This document shows positions 25,096 to 44,169 of a stretch of 64,000 bases of DNA, piece after piece. A program made the translations under genes and the position numbers. How positions within the stretch are numbered: the first letter of the stretch is position 1; every line of letters begins with the position of its first letter. The notes beneath the pieces are model-generated. The model saw only the letters and a program-made list of their open reading frames with translations. It ran no database searches and had not been told where the DNA came from. The DNA is from Rhodeus uyekii (lineage: Eukaryota; Chordata; Actinopteri; Cypriniformes; Acheilognathidae): NCBI GenBank assembly GCA_037043235.1, contig JAWRVZ010000089.1:930001-994000 (forward strand), read 5' to 3'.

Positions 25096-26214
25096 TTGAC
25101 GTCAGTCTTTTAATGCTTCATTGCGTAAAATGTCTATCTGACTGTACAAAATACGAGAAAAGATGTATTATGAACTTCAAAAGAACAACCATCTTCTAAA
25201 GGTGTATTATTAAAGTTAAAACAACAAGCAGCTTCCATGTTGTTATTATTTAAATTATCTAGAATCTATCCATCCATATCCAACAAAAAGATGTGCAAAT
25301 GCCATACGGAAATGCTGTTTCGTTAACCTATAGAACAATTGTTTTTTATGGGGAATTGCACTATGATAAAAACATGAAGAAGAATAAGAAGAATGGCATG
25401 TAAAAAAATGTATGATGGTCATTCAGTACCAATATATTTATACTAATATAATTGTATAACCAAACATCGTCACTTACATGATAATGCCACAGCACATATT
25501 TTGTTGTCTTGTATTAGTAATCAGTATTATTTTGTATCGGATTGTTTGTTCTGCTCTATTCTCTTGTAACTGAATGACTCATTTTTTTTAATGAATGTGA
25601 TTGTTGGAATGGGGTGGAGGGAATGAACCTGTGCTGCAGGATGAAGATATCACAATGAAACAGGGTATTTTAGGAATATAGGCCGATAGTTTGATCTTTT
25701 TGGATTTGTGTAATCAGGATTACGAGGATCAGACAAAAGCACCTAAAAATATGTGCTATTAATTGTTTGGACAATCAAATATTAGAAATGAGAACAAAGG
25801 CAGATTTAAGACAATAAATAATTAATTTGATGCATTATAATTATTTATTGTCTAATAACCCTAAACCTATCCCTAATAATTACTAAACAATAGAATTTAT
25901 GCACAGAAGTGGTCCTTACAATCATACAAATTCCCTCCTCGATAGACGATAATCTCTTATTTTGCCATTATAAAACATTAATTTGTCAAATATCCCTCCG
26001 CAATGGTGAAACTTCCTCTGGTCGTGTACACATTATTGCTATTTATGTTACATTGTATAATCCTCTCTCCTAATTTTAATATGAATATGACTTACATCTC
26101 GTCACATCATACTTATATGCTCATAGTTCTTTCCATTCTGCTTCTCATGTGATCATCAAGCTCGAAATGGAAGCTTTCAACCACGGGCCTTCATTTGGGC
26201 TCAATACGTGTAAA

Positions 26215-26586
26215 AGTCATTGAGCGCGAGGTGCCATTTAGGTGCAGCTATTGCATCAGTTGCGCGATTCACTATAGCACTATCTAGCAACCGGCGTCGG
26301 CTCGCATCCATTGGCGGAAGGATCTGATTAGAGCAGCGCAGTGCGCGTGATGCGGTAGCTACTCGCTGCCGCTGCTGCAGGAGGAAGGACCGAACCGCTA
26401 CCAGCACCACCTTTCAGTTTCGGCTTCAAATTACACCAACCGGCTCCGTCACACACAGAACACCGACTGAATTATCCCCCCAAGGCGTCCTTTATCACGA
26501 CACCCGAGGGGTTGGCCGCGTCGAAATTAAAGAAGTACCGATTTAATCTGGTTTTGTGTGTTTTTGACAGCGGTAACAGCACAACA
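26215..26586 (+). promoter_or_regulatory. ube2d2: probable ube2d2 promoter and 5'UTR
   Basis: The GC/CpG content rises sharply from about 26220 to the ube2d2 start codon, with no TATA box, as is usual for housekeeping genes. The sequence from about 26380 to 26586 is most likely 5'UTR. The exact start site cannot be read from sequence. Another CpG-containing stretch continues into intron 1 (to about 26830). Confidence 0.6.
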
Positions 26587-32738
<6,152 letters not shown>

Positions 32739-33825
32739 TTTTGGAGTTGAATCATGATGGGAGAAAATTACACCTCTCCATCTTAAGGTTAGGGGAGATT
32801 TTGAACGTTCAAAAGGTTAAAAAAAGAAAAAGCTTAAGAAAAAAAAACAGATCTTGTTGGTTTCCATTGGAGTGCTTTCTTTAAGCCACGCCTCCCCTCA
32901 CCAGAGCACCCCCCCCCCCCCCCACTCTTAGCCCTCTGGCAGCCATGGTGTACATACTGAAACTACAACTGTAGCCCCTTTTCCTCCCCAAATTCAAACC
33001 TCCACTCCACAGCTCCTGCTTTACCTTCTCCGTTGCTATAGCGATGTACCCGCTGCTTAGGATCAGTCCGTATCAATTTTGCTGTAGAAGATGTTTATGG
33101 CTCTAAAAGCATTCCTTGTTGTTTTTAAGAACTGGGAAGGGGAAGGGAGGGCTATATTATTATGATTTTGTTTTCTCCCTGCAATTTGTGATAGTCTGGA
33201 CATAGAGGGATATGTTTTTTACAGTTTTTCATTTCCATTTCCTGTACTTTGGATCAGGAAGTGCCCCCCCCCCCCACCCCCCTCTTCTTTCTTTTTTGAT
33301 TTCTTTACTGCAGAGAAGGGAGGGGTATGCTGGCTGTCTTTTTGTATAAAATCTAAGGAATTCTTTTAAAATCATAGCAGTTGGACTTCCTGTCTTCTCC
33401 TCGAGTATTCTAATGGACTTGAATACTATGAATATATGTTTTCCATTTGCCATTGCGAAGACCGTCTCTACCCCTTTCCTTAGCCATGACCAACTTCACA
33501 AACATTCACCATCAAGAAGGGTTTTGGACCAGTTATTTAAATCAGTCTCTATAACATGCGTCTTATTGTTTTTCTTTTTGTTTTGCTTTTCGCTCGCTTT
33601 CCCCATGTAACTCTTAGGTTGCTTCTTTCTTTTTCTTTTTTTTCCCTTTTCCTGCTCTTGTTGAATTAGATGCTAACATGGTTCAGCCAGACTCGATTGG
33701 GTCCCTGGGTGAGAGGACACAAACTCCTCACAGACAAACTTCTGTATATTTAATTTCCTGACAGGCTCGTTGAGCTTTGTGTGTTGATTAAAACTGTGTA
33801 ATAAAATGATTACTAAAGTCTGAAA
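32739..33825 (+). other. ube2d2: ube2d2 3'UTR with poly(A) signal
   Basis: Non-coding sequence after the UBE2D2 stop codon, with several pyrimidine or poly-C tracts (32908-32924, 33266-33283) and T-rich runs. A canonical AATAAA stands at 33800-33805 ('gtgtaataaaatgatta'), which gives a likely cleavage site at about 33820-33830. The 1.09-kb length is inferred from that signal; no earlier AATAAA was seen. Confidence 0.75.
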
Positions 33826-34049
33826 TGCTTTGTTTCTTTTTCTTTTCCCCTGACGTATTTGTTAAACAGGTGCTACAGGTCTAGTTGCAAACACTAAATG
33901 GGATGAACTTTGTCCTCCATTTTGGGTTTTAATCCCAAAATCTTTAACTCTGTGGGGGAAAGAAATTTCACTGATCTCATCTGCCCAATCGCCAGTCCTT
34001 TTGACAGAAGACAAATTACATCAAATATACAATAATAATAATATTTCAT

Positions 34050-34095
34050 TACATTTATATAGCGCTTTTTCAAAGTCTCTCAAAGCGCTTAAATG
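34050..34095 (+). repeat. short 'atatagcgctttttcaaa' dispersed repeat
   Basis: The words 'catttatatagcgc' and 'tctcaaagcgctt' belong to a common fish interspersed repeat; a related piece occurs at 56945-56995 ('acatagcgctttatacaa'). Lies between ube2d2 and the CISD1-like gene. Confidence 0.5.
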
Positions 34096-34544
34096 AATGC
34101 TTAAAGTGACAAGGATTTCTTTCTTCATAATTGTTCATAAGCTTTTTAGGATCTTTTTTTCTTAGTTTGGTGTGGGGGACCAAAGCATTTAAAAATAAAG
34201 TGAATTATTAGATTGCACTTTGTAATATTTAATCAAATTGTTTCATTAGCAACAGTCTGTTCTTGTAAGTAGGTGTCATGAAATGTTTTACAATTCTACT
34301 ATGGGCTATTAAGACAAATAATGACATGTATTTGAAATATTTACTGATGTTTTGACTTTATATGACTTTGACAATATTATTTTTCAATATGAAATCCTGT
34401 GGATGCGGTTTATAAAATGCCCTAATTTCTTTTGCAAGTCGTTTCATTAAGGTTGACGTGAACATTCACATGAGGTTTTGTGTTTTATGCAACATTTTAT
34501 ATTAAGAAATACTTAAACATTACGACCCTCCCTATATCATACTC

Positions 34545-34691
34545 AAGTGGGATTCGGGCCCCATGTTTACAGTGAGCAGATCACGCTCTCCCGCCATTGG
34601 TCAGATTTTGAGTGACGCAATCACGCAGAGTTTCCGCAGTGACGGCGTCTCTCAGACCTTGCGTTGCCCTTAAACTTGAAGTTCTGCTGTT
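34545..34691 (+). promoter_or_regulatory. probable promoter and 5'UTR of the CISD1-like gene
   Basis: A short stretch enriched in CpG directly upstream of the start codon, with an inverted CCAAT box ('cgccattggtcag', near 34592). No TATA box. The distance to the ube2d2 poly(A) signal is only about 0.75 kb, so this is a compact intergenic promoter. Confidence 0.55.
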
Positions 34692-37600
34692 ATGGCATCT
34701 CAAGTGCCTGGGCTTTCAGCTCTGACTAAACCGGGGTTTCTACCGGGTTTCAAGGTTTCTAAAGGTAAGAGCGAGTTATTGTTTTAATATGGCAGCCTTT
34801 GATCGATTGCAGTCTAGCTATGCTGTAAGGAATAAACACACTAATCTGTGCATGTTCAAGTCATTGTCGTGAGTCCGAATATTATATTCTTTTTAGATTG
34901 TATAATTATGACGCTTACTGCATGCACGCGTTATTAGGTCATAAGTTTGTTTGGTATTTTGTTGGAATAATTGATGTAAAATGCATTTTTGATATTTATG
35001 TTAATGCGATGTTTTAGTAGGCAATACAACTGCATCTTGATATGTCGCTGAACACCTTTTGTTATGCTTGACAAACTCGATTGTGTTTATATGATATATA
35101 ACAACGAATTGCTGTTTTGAGTCGATTCTTTTAAAAGAATCATTTGATTCGTATCGGCTTTCATTGACAGAAAGCGGTGAACGAATTGTTGTTTTTAATC
35201 GATTCTTTTTAAATGAATCATTTGATTCTGATTGGGCCGATACTTTCATAGCCATAAACTTGAGATATTTTATCTGTTTTTATGAGTATGTAATATACCT
35301 TGTCGAGATTTCAGTGATCACGTGATGAGATCAAAGGATTACAAAACGAATAGTTCGTAAGAACCGATTCGTGGGAGTCAGTTGGACAGAGGTGAATCTT
35401 TCTCACATGCCCAAGTTGAAAGACAGGCTCTTCTGACCTCCAACCTGGATTTACCCAGTTTGTTTTAGTGTCGACGTTTGTCATGACTACATGTAATGCT
35501 GATTACATTTCATGGGTTTATGTCAGGTGTCATAACGACTTTAAGTCGCAATACATATAAAGACATTCTGTATAATGGCAGTAAATACTTGTATTCTGAA
35601 CACGTGTTTTGTAGAGCACTAAAAAAGGCAACGTTTGCAGTGTTGGGGAAAGTTTCTTTGAAAAGTAATGCATTACAATATTGCGTTACTTCCTTAAAAA
35701 GTAACTAATTGTGTTACTTTTTAAGAAAAGGAATGCATTACGTTGCATTTGCGTTACTTTCTCTCAACTGGGTTTGCTTTTTAGCAAAAAAGATCTATTT
35801 TTGGGCAAATGTAAATCCCTTTTACATCAAAACTGAAGGAAATTCGAATTCATGCATTTTCAATACAGCTCAAACAAATCTTTCAGCTGTGTTGTCATTC
35901 TGGATCACAGAACAGATTTTAAAAAATTGTTTTAATTAACATTTTTATTTGTTTGCTGTTTGTGCAATATTTAGATTCGCCATTTCTCTGATTGTATTAA
36001 TTGAGGAATAATGCATGTTTTTTTTTTGTAATTGAGATTAATAAATGCTCTAAATACCCTCGTGTTCACACACAACGACTCCTGATTTATCTCAACATGA
36101 GGACAGGAGACGCGTCAGTCAATAAATGCAAAACAAAGTAACTTGCATTACTTATTTGAAAAAATAACTCAAATATTTTGTTGTAAATTTAAAAGTAATG
36201 TTACTTTACTAGTTAGTTGAATAAAGCAATCTGATGACGTAGTAACTCAAGTTACTTGTATTGCGACACCTCAACACTATGTGCTAAATATATAATATTT
36301 ATCTGCAAATCATTGTACTAAAGGTCTTATGCTGTGTATTTGTTTTTTGGGCACTGAGGTTGTTGGTTTGCTGATATAATATTATAGATATTTGATCTAA
36401 AACTGTCTGTTCCAAAGGGCAATATTGTTTTGGTTGTATAATTGTTAATTAATAACTACCTGGTATGTGATGGTGATATCCATTAATTCATGCATTGCAT
36501 TAAAGATGGAGCTATTGAATTAGGCTGTATAAACTGTATAAATAAGTGAGTGATATTAAAGATAGAAAATCATAGGTTTGAAAATTAAACCAGGAAGCTT
36601 TGAAATATGCCACAAACTATTCAGTTTTATTTATAGTGGATTATCAAGATCTTAATTTCAATAAATTACTAAATTACATTGCACATTTTAATGGGGTGGG
36701 CATTCAGTTTTTCAATTAATTTGACATGCTTTGTGATTACTGATATTTAATACAGAATCCAGAACAATTTCGAATTTGGGAAAAATGGAATAGATGCCAT
36801 TCAGTGTTAAGATGGGTAGAATTGGGAAAACATGGTGAAATGTCAAAGGTCCCCGATCTCACCCTTAACCCCAACCCTCTCCCTCTCTCTCTCTCTGATT
36901 TTTGTTTTATTTGCATGTAAAAGACATTTTTGTCTCCCTCGTCAAACCCAAAGTTTAAACAAAAGCTTTAAGTGATATGTTTTTAATGAAAGTGATGCTG
37001 AGTGTGTTGAGGAGTGTGCAGGAACCTCCCGGCCCCCTCAAAAATGAGCGCCTCCTCGTGTGTACGTTTGCAGATCAGCTGACCACCATCATTCCCATTG
37101 CAGCGGCCGCGGCTCTGAGCACATACCTGCTGACGCGCTACTTCAGTTCACAGAGCGGTCCCAAGAGCAGGGTCAACATGGCAATCAGCAAAGACAGCCC
37201 GAAAGTAGTGCACAGCTTCGACATGGAGGACATCGGAAACAAGGCCGTCTACTGCCGCTGCTGGAGGTCCAAGAAGGTGAGCGAAACCACCTCGATCAAT
37301 CATGTTAATAGGATTTAGCTGAATTATCCTGCTGGTCTGTTTGGAGATTATCTGTATAAACTAAAACCTACTGTATCATATTAGATGCATGAGTTTCTAA
37401 GGCTTTTCCTTAGATGTCCTGTAACTCAATCAGTAGAGCATTGGTGCTTACAACGCCAAGGTCATGGGTTCGATTCCCAGGGAAAGCAAGAACTGATTCT
37501 TGAATGCAATGTAAGTCGCTTTGGATAAAAGCATCTGCCAAATGCGTAAAATGTAAGGCCTCTAAACTATCAACATGTTTAAAACCGCTTGTACACAATC

Positions 37601-38986
37601 TACTGCATGACTTCTGTCGTCTGATTGGTAGCTTATGTTTTTTTAGTAGTAAAATGCCTTATATAATCCTAAAAGCATACTTTTGGTTTGCTGTGAAATC
37701 TTTACAGATTTTCGTATAATAAACGTAAGAATAACTTTTATTGTAAGTTACATGAGCACATAATTGACTGATGCTACTTCATTAAATGCATAATTTTATA
37801 GAAAAAGCCTGTTAAAATATAAGTAACAGTTGAGAAAACAGGCATTTGATTTGAAGTTTACACGACAACGATGTACTAAACCCGGAAAAGTTTTTTCCTT
37901 TACTTTTTTTCATGTACAAATGACAACGTTGTCAAAACCATCCCCGTTCACACAGATCCACGAAAAGACGACAAACATTGTATTGTTCATGCCAGGCCAG
38001 TAGTTTGCGCTGTCACTTTGTAAAGAAACAAAACACGCCAATAGACCGAGTTTGTGTTTTTATTATTTACACAGAGACGGAAACAGTATTGTTTTCAAAA
38101 ATATGCACCTTGAAACCCGTTTTCAAAGTTTTGTGTTTACAGGACACCAAAACGCTGTTGTTGTGTAAATAAACTGACAAAATTCGTAAAAGGTTTTCGG
38201 TTTTTAGTTGAAAACACTGTTGTGCGGTGCCTCTTAATCGTCATTGTACCATTTACGCGTCAAAATAAAAACTTAAGGGCCCGATATACTTCAGGCGAAA
38301 TTGAAGAACGAACTAATTATTTTGAACAAAATCACGCCAAAACCAACTTTGCTTGGAAAATTCGAAACAGCTGAATTAAAAAAACAGCTTTTCGAAATTT
38401 AAAATGAATTTAAAAATTGTGGAAAAGTTCGTTCCAGCTGGTAAACACCTTTGTACTTTCATTGGTCCATGGCAATTACATAAGTGCGCAGAGGCTCCGC
38501 CTTCTTTTCACGTTTAACACGTCAATCTATCATTCTGTATAAATAAACGTGACGTGACTTTACTAAAGTGCCGAACTGCAGAGCTCGTGCAAACAAATCC
38601 ACGTTGATATGATCAGATGCTTTTCTGATGCATATGCAAAATGCTTGCTGTTTTCTCAATTTTGTTGTTTTAGTTATTGAGAGAAATGCGCTCAGCACAT
38701 ATTTACATATTCATCACATTATTTCATGTCGTGTGAACATTATTGAGCAATATAGAGTGACAACTGTTATTTTTATGCATTTTAAGTAAACGTCTGTTTT
38801 ACTGTTATAAAGATCTATAATTTATTATGAACAATAATGTATTTGTTTACATTATACTCTTTTTTTTTTTTTCACACTTTTTTTTTATACACTTTATACA
38901 TCTTCACCAAATGGCATATTTCTGCTCTGTTTCGGCCACTGAGGTGTTTTCTTCCTCCATATATCAAATATGATGCTTAAACAAAA

Positions 38987-39026
<40 letters not shown>

Positions 39027-39031
39027 TTAGG

Positions 39032-39070
<39 letters not shown>

Positions 39071-39090
39071 TGATGCCTAAACAAAAAAAA

Positions 39091-39139
<49 letters not shown>

Positions 39140-39524
39140 ATAATATATTATTCTCATATTAATATAAGTCACTTTGGACAAAAGCATAGTAAATGGTTAA
39201 ATGTAATATGAAATGTTTAATTTACTTTTTTTTGTATACTTTGCCTAAAGGTTCAATACTTTACATGGTTAAAGGTATAAATTACCCAAAATTATGAATA
39301 GTAATCATAGAAGAGGTTCCTGCAGATGTACTAAAGCTGGAACCCACATGCAGCTTGCAAATATGTTATCATACTCTCCAAAAGTTAATCAAGCGTGGTT
39401 GTGATTTGTATGTATTTGTTTGTTCCCTGGACAGTTTCCCTACTGCGACGGCGCACACGCCAAACACAACGAGGAAACTGGTGATAATGTCGGACCCCTG
39501 ATCATTAAGAAGAAAACCTCCTAA
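34692..39524 (+). CDS. CISD1-like (mitoNEET-type) CDGSH iron-sulfur protein
   Basis: Three exons, 34692-34764, 37074-37276 and 39435-39524, give 366 nt and 121 aa. Residues about 29-47 (TTIIPIAAAAALSTYLLTRY) form one hydrophobic anchor, which in the family sits in the outer mitochondrial membrane with the C terminus in the cytosol. The CDGSH-type domain has ligands Cys85, Cys87, Cys96 and His100 (CRCWRSKKFPYCDGAH; Ala replaces Ser of CDGSH), all present, so a redox-active 2Fe-2S cluster is expected. KHNEETGDNVGPLIIKKK and FDMEDIG match CISD1 rather than CISD2. The first 24 residues differ from mammalian CISD1, and the assignment of exon 1 rests on splice phase (73 nt, phase 1) and the promoter-like upstream sequence. 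An in-frame ATG at 36977 could give another N terminus. Family roles: mitochondrial iron and redox balance. Ube2d2 lies upstream and cxxc5 downstream, all on the same strand. I leave the symbol empty because it may be a separate paralogue. Confidence 0.9.
35638..36279. mobile_element. degenerate MITE with 'cagtgttgggg' ends, in intron 1
   Basis: Left end 'cagtgttggggaaagtttct' and right end 'cgacacctcaacacta' are imperfect inverted repeats. Both are followed inward by 'aaaagtaatgcattac'-type words ('gtaatgttactttac' at the right). This matches a very abundant cyprinid nonautonomous DNA element. The flanking 8-mers are not identical, so it is old or its ends are slightly misplaced. Confidence 0.7.
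37412..37557 (+). mobile_element. tRNA-derived SINE in intron 2 of the CISD1-like gene
   Basis: The 5' part carries polymerase III box A-like (about 37424-37436, 'ctcaatcagtagagcattgg') and box B-like sequence ('gggttcgattccc', 37466-37478). The 3' part carries the tail 'gtcgctttggataaaagc'. A reverse-oriented relative lies at 62070-62235. It does not look like a working tRNA: no complete cloverleaf can be drawn. Confidence 0.85.
38968..39136. repeat. three AT arrays separated by inverted copies of a 24-bp word
   Basis: The word 'aatatgatgcttaaac' plus a poly-A run appears direct at 38968-38991 and again at 39067-39090 (with 'gcctaaac'). An inverted copy ('tttaggcatcatata') lies at about 39026-39041. 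Each is separated by an (AT)n array. The set can fold into hairpins and probably arose by repeated local inversion or duplication at unstable AT runs. Confidence 0.85.
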
Positions 39525-39990
39525 ATATTCAGTGTGTGTATGTGTGTTTCCATCCACTGAAGGTGAGAGTAACCAGATGAGGATTTCATATCACAACTAC
39601 CGTAATTCTCAATGTTAACACATCTGACTCACACAAGGACTTCCTGCAGACATGCATCAGCAAACATACTGTAAATGTGATGTGGTTTTACACTTGGTCT
39701 TCCTCTCCACCGCTAACAGATCCCATATTGTACAAATGTGCTTTAAATGTACACTAAAATAACTTTGCACTGAAGTACAGATGTTTGTTGAGGAGTGTCG
39801 AATCAGTTATGCTACGCACAATTTAATGAACATTTCAGTGATTATGACTTGAACGTGTTGTTTTTACCATATTAGGTGTAAAAACTAAACCGGTTCCATT
39901 TTCAAAAGTGTATACAAGTATATTTTCTATCATGATCTGTAATTAGGAGGCCATGTGTATGTTTTGAATAAACGTGATTTGAAATGCTCG
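39525..39990 (+). other. 3'UTR of the CISD1-like gene with poly(A) signal
   Basis: Follows the TAA stop. AATAAA at 39967-39972 ('tttgaataaacgtg') and a GT/T-rich stretch right after ('gctcgtccttttgtc') suggest cleavage at about 39990, giving a 3'UTR of roughly 460 nt. Confidence 0.75.
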
Positions 39991-42900
39991 TCCTTTTGTC
40001 ATCGTTTCACACGCTATTCTGCGACTATTCACTAAGCAGAGTTATCTCTAGTCACAGGTTTAAAACAGGATGTGGGAGAAAATGTGCTCTACTTCCTGTT
40101 TTGCGGCAAAACGCAGGAAATGAAGTGATCCTCTGCTGCAGTTCTGCTTAAATCCAGCAGATAGAGCCACTGCATCAGTTCAGTGCTCTTGATCTGATTT
40201 TGAAGATGTTGTGAGGCTGAGACTCTGAAGGAAGTGGGGGTTTTTTATGTTTGTGTGTGTGTGTGTGTTTTTATTTAAAAAAAAAAGACTTGATAGTTGA
40301 TTTTTAAATGCTGAACAAACCTGATCTGTTTTGCTTCTTTAGACGATAATTGTGTCCCAAATGATACACTATGCACTTATGCATCATGTTCTCATGAATT
40401 TGAAGGTTATTTTTAACCGTAGTGTATGATATACAGAGGTTATTTTGTCATTCAGCATCAGGATCTGATATCCCTGCGTAATTAAAGCTGCGACAGTTGA
40501 GTGCATGAAGTAAACTACATTCCACACTTTGTTTTTCCGGTTAATTAAGGGAACTTTTTATATATGGAATATCAGTGCGAACATCGCACTATTTGTGCTA
40601 CACTGCATCATAGAATAGTGCATAATTAAATGAATTGGGATACACCTCGTGGTCTTTTGAAAGAAATGCAATCAGTTCTGGAGTGCAAATAATCTGACTT
40701 ACCATTCTGAAAATATGCATATAAATTGTTATTTAGTGGTTTATCTGTTTTATGTAGCTCTTTTCTGTAACGTTTTGCTGACATCGTTATCAATAATGTT
40801 TTGATGTATGAAGCACATCTCACTCATAAGTCACTTTCAAACCAAACAGCTTTCTGTCGGTCAACATGGCAAATATGAGTGCCCGACTTCACACAAGACT
40901 CCCATTCACACAAGTTACATTGGACTGGCTGGATTTTGCCTATGACATTTGGCAGAGCAATGGTAAATGTGAATGAACCTTAATTCTGCAGCCAGAACGC
41001 GGACATCTCAACAGGAATTCAAGCGATCAGGCACATGTCATGCAAATTTCCTGCATTTACCAAAATATAAAGTTCTGTTATGAAACTCCAGATAGCACAG
41101 GTTGATAGGTCTTTAACTTAATGAGCCAATGAGCTGAACCTTCAAATACTCAGTCAGCATAGAAATAGTTGCAGCGTGCTTTCAGAAACCCTCCCTCTTC
41201 CCCAGCTCCACCTGTATAAATATGCTACGGTTTATTAATACGTTATTTTGTACAGCTGCAGGATGTCTTACTTGGAAACGTACTGGATGTATTGGCAGTA
41301 GCAAGTCCTGTACTGACTCTGATGTAGCAGATCTATTCTGTCAAGACCAAACATATCAACATTGTCATATCCATTACCATGCCAAACACTCCGAGAGTTG
41401 TCATGACAGAAATAGATTTATTAAAACTGGTAAGTACCGGTAAGTAATTGGTGCTTCATGCATCAATGGAGAGTGGACCTAATTAGCCCACAAAATATCC
41501 CCAATTTTTTGGGTAATGTCACCATGCCTTAAGTGTGTAATTGGCTGTTCACACAGGAAAAAATTATGAAAAGGCAGAAAAGGGGAATGTAGAAATGCTT
41601 TCTATGTTAACACACGCTAGATGGACGCACTTGTCTTCTTAAAACGAGCTTGAATTATAAGTTCATCTTTTAAAAGTGTATTTAAAAGTAAATTTATTTT
41701 GTGTTAATGCCCCCTGAGAGAGAATAATTTTAATGTTCATTTATGCACACTAACACTGTGTCTTAACAAAAAGGAAACCGAGCCTGTTATAATCATTGAT
41801 AATGTGAACAGTGTGTTGTGGGCGGTTGCTAGGGAGTTGCTAAGTGGTCCCTTAGTCAAAACAATTTAGTCTTAAATACAGAAATAATTAAACTCTAGAA
41901 TCGTATCTTGTCTGTTTAGTAACCTTTAGTTTAGTTAGCATCAATAAGGCTGTTAGTCAGTGAGAAGATCAAATAAAGATTTTGGCTGTGTCGATTACAA
42001 TGCAAGTCTTTAAAATTAAATGTTATGGCTAATTACTAATAAAAATAGCAGAACACATCTCCTCACCCGGCCAAACCATTTTAGACGTCATTAATGTCCG
42101 TAGTGCAATTGGCATGGGACGGGTTAAGTTTAATTCATATGATTTGTTTAAATCTCTAAGTCTCTAAACAAATCTAAAAAAAAGGAATTGCTTTTGAAAT
42201 AGATACCAATAACCATCTGCATGTTATTCCTTGTCTAGTATGTCTTTTTGAAGAAGAATGTGGATGGTAGGATGGGGGGCCGTGGAGATCTCAGTCACTG
42301 AATAACAGGAAGCTCTGACAACATGGTGCCCAAAACCACAGGTAACTCACAGGAGTGAGAAATAGAGAGAGCAGAAGAAATAGGGAGAGGGTCTCAAGGG
42401 GAATGAGTCTGCTGCATTTCTGTGTTGGAGAAGAGGGCCGACGGCATTCCTCAGCGTCTGAGAAAACCGGACGTTTGCTCTATCTCTTTCTTTCCCCCCT
42501 CCTCTCCCTCGGTCTCTATGCCGTCGTCTTTCAAGTGGGTTTTATCCCCTCCTGTGGAGCGGGTCATGTGTCTGGCTGCCAGAGAGAACCATGTGACGTT
42601 AATCCAACATCCCCCCCCCCCCCTCACACACACACCCTCCCAGCTCAGAGAGGAGGAAGGCTCAGCTCTCAAAGTTATCTGGGACTGGGAATTATGTGGC
42701 CACAAGGAAAGGCAAGTCTTTATTTGTTTATTTATTCACCCATTTTCATGATCCGTCCCGTGGATTCATTTGGAGGTGATCTGTCACTCAGCAGGGAGAC
42801 TCTTGCTGAATCCTACAGGAATGTCGTCCAGGGTGAACTCCATGTATGATGCAACTCAGAATCCAAAGGTCTGATCAATGACCTCGCAAACAAACCTGGC

Positions 42901-43050
42901 TCAAGTCAAGCAGCCTGGAATAGTTCCCTGTATAGTGACTTCCACAATGAGCGGTGCAGAATGCTATAGGGCTGTACAGAAAACTAATTTTTTTTTAATA
43001 ATTACATATTGTTTTATTTGTTTATATATATATATTTATATATATATAAA
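39991..43050. other. intergenic, no supported gene
   Basis: Between the CISD1-like poly(A) site and the AT-rich duplications. It holds a TG run (40252-40268) and a 12-bp poly-C run (42610-42622). A short cysteine-rich frame (41222-41443) follows a TATA-like 'tgtataaatatg' and ends just beyond a GTAAGT donor; I could not match it to any protein. Frames at 42355-42849 show no domain. Confidence 0.5.
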
Positions 43051-43056
43051 TAGAAT

Positions 43057-43212
43057 GAATATATAAAAATAAGATTATATTTTTAAAATAATTTGAAATG
43101 GGTTATATGCTATGATGTCTGAACATGGTTATATTGAATCATATAATTGTATTAATATAAAGTATTAATATATGTTTTATTATCTTAATACATAAATATT
43201 TTAAGTGGTTTG

Positions 43213-43268
<56 letters not shown>

Positions 43269-43445
43269 CAAATAAATAAGATTATATTTTAAAATACTTT
43301 GAAGTGGCTTATGTACCATGATATATGAATATATATATTTACATAATTGTATTAGTCATATTAATATAAAGTAAATATATTTTTTATTATCTCAATATAT
43401 AATTATAAATCTTTTAAGTAGTTTGTGTCTATATATATAATGAAT
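43057..43445. repeat. ~206-bp tandem duplication with AT arrays
   Basis: Copy 1 (about 43057-43262) and copy 2 (about 43263-43445) share 'aagattatatttt', 'aaaata.tttgaa.tgg', 'cataattgtatta', 'aatataaagta', 'tttattatct' and 'tttaagt.gtttgt' in the same order. Copy 1 ends in an (AT)n array of about 45 bp; copy 2 has only a short one. Confidence 0.85.
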
Positions 43446-43459
43446 GTATGCATATATAC

Positions 43460-43990
43460 TGTGGTATATGAATATGGTAATCACATATGGTACATATGAA
43501 GTTATAGAAGTACTACCATGTTTTTGGACACAAATTACACTATGATGTAACACCATGGTATCCATTGAAACAATATGAAGTGCCATCTCTAACAAAAAAA
43601 GTAGTGACTGCACCATAGTATTATTGTGGTGTGAGTTGATAATATTATGGTACATTAATATATAATACCACTTTATTTCCAAAAAACACAGTGCTGTTAC
43701 AATAGCGTGTGCCCAAAAAAACACGGTAATGCAATTGTAATTTTATGTAGGTTCGGTAAATAGTATGGTATTTTGGTGTTTCACATAACATGGCATATAC
43801 ATTAAAGACTTAAGAAATATGACACATAATTAATACCATATATTTGACCACAACCATGTAAATGTCCCAAATCCATATTAGAAGTTATGCAACTAGTATA
43901 TGAAAATGGAAATCATGTAGTACCATGGTCTATTTCAAAGTACTATATTTTTCTTACTGAACTATGATGATAATACTATAGTATTTTATA
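43460..43990. repeat. second accatggta-type dispersed repeat
   Basis: Many 'accatggta', 'accatagtatt' and 'tactaccatg' words, like the block at 20600-21120. No gene is seen. Confidence 0.55.
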
Positions 43991-44169
43991 AGTGACATGT
44001 AAATGAATATGGGAATTATACCGTGCATTGGTTTTTACATAACTTTTTGTATGGGTAAAACGATCTCATACGCTTGCACTGGGGCTCAGCAGTTTGCGAC
44101 TACATATAAATGGGGAAAACAATGATGGGAAGTGCAGCAGTAAAGTAGTGTCACTTTACTCAAGCCTAA

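Noticed and set aside
37412..37490. possible tRNA gene
   Set aside because: A and B boxes are present, but no full cloverleaf is seen and the SINE tail follows; it is a tRNA-derived SINE.
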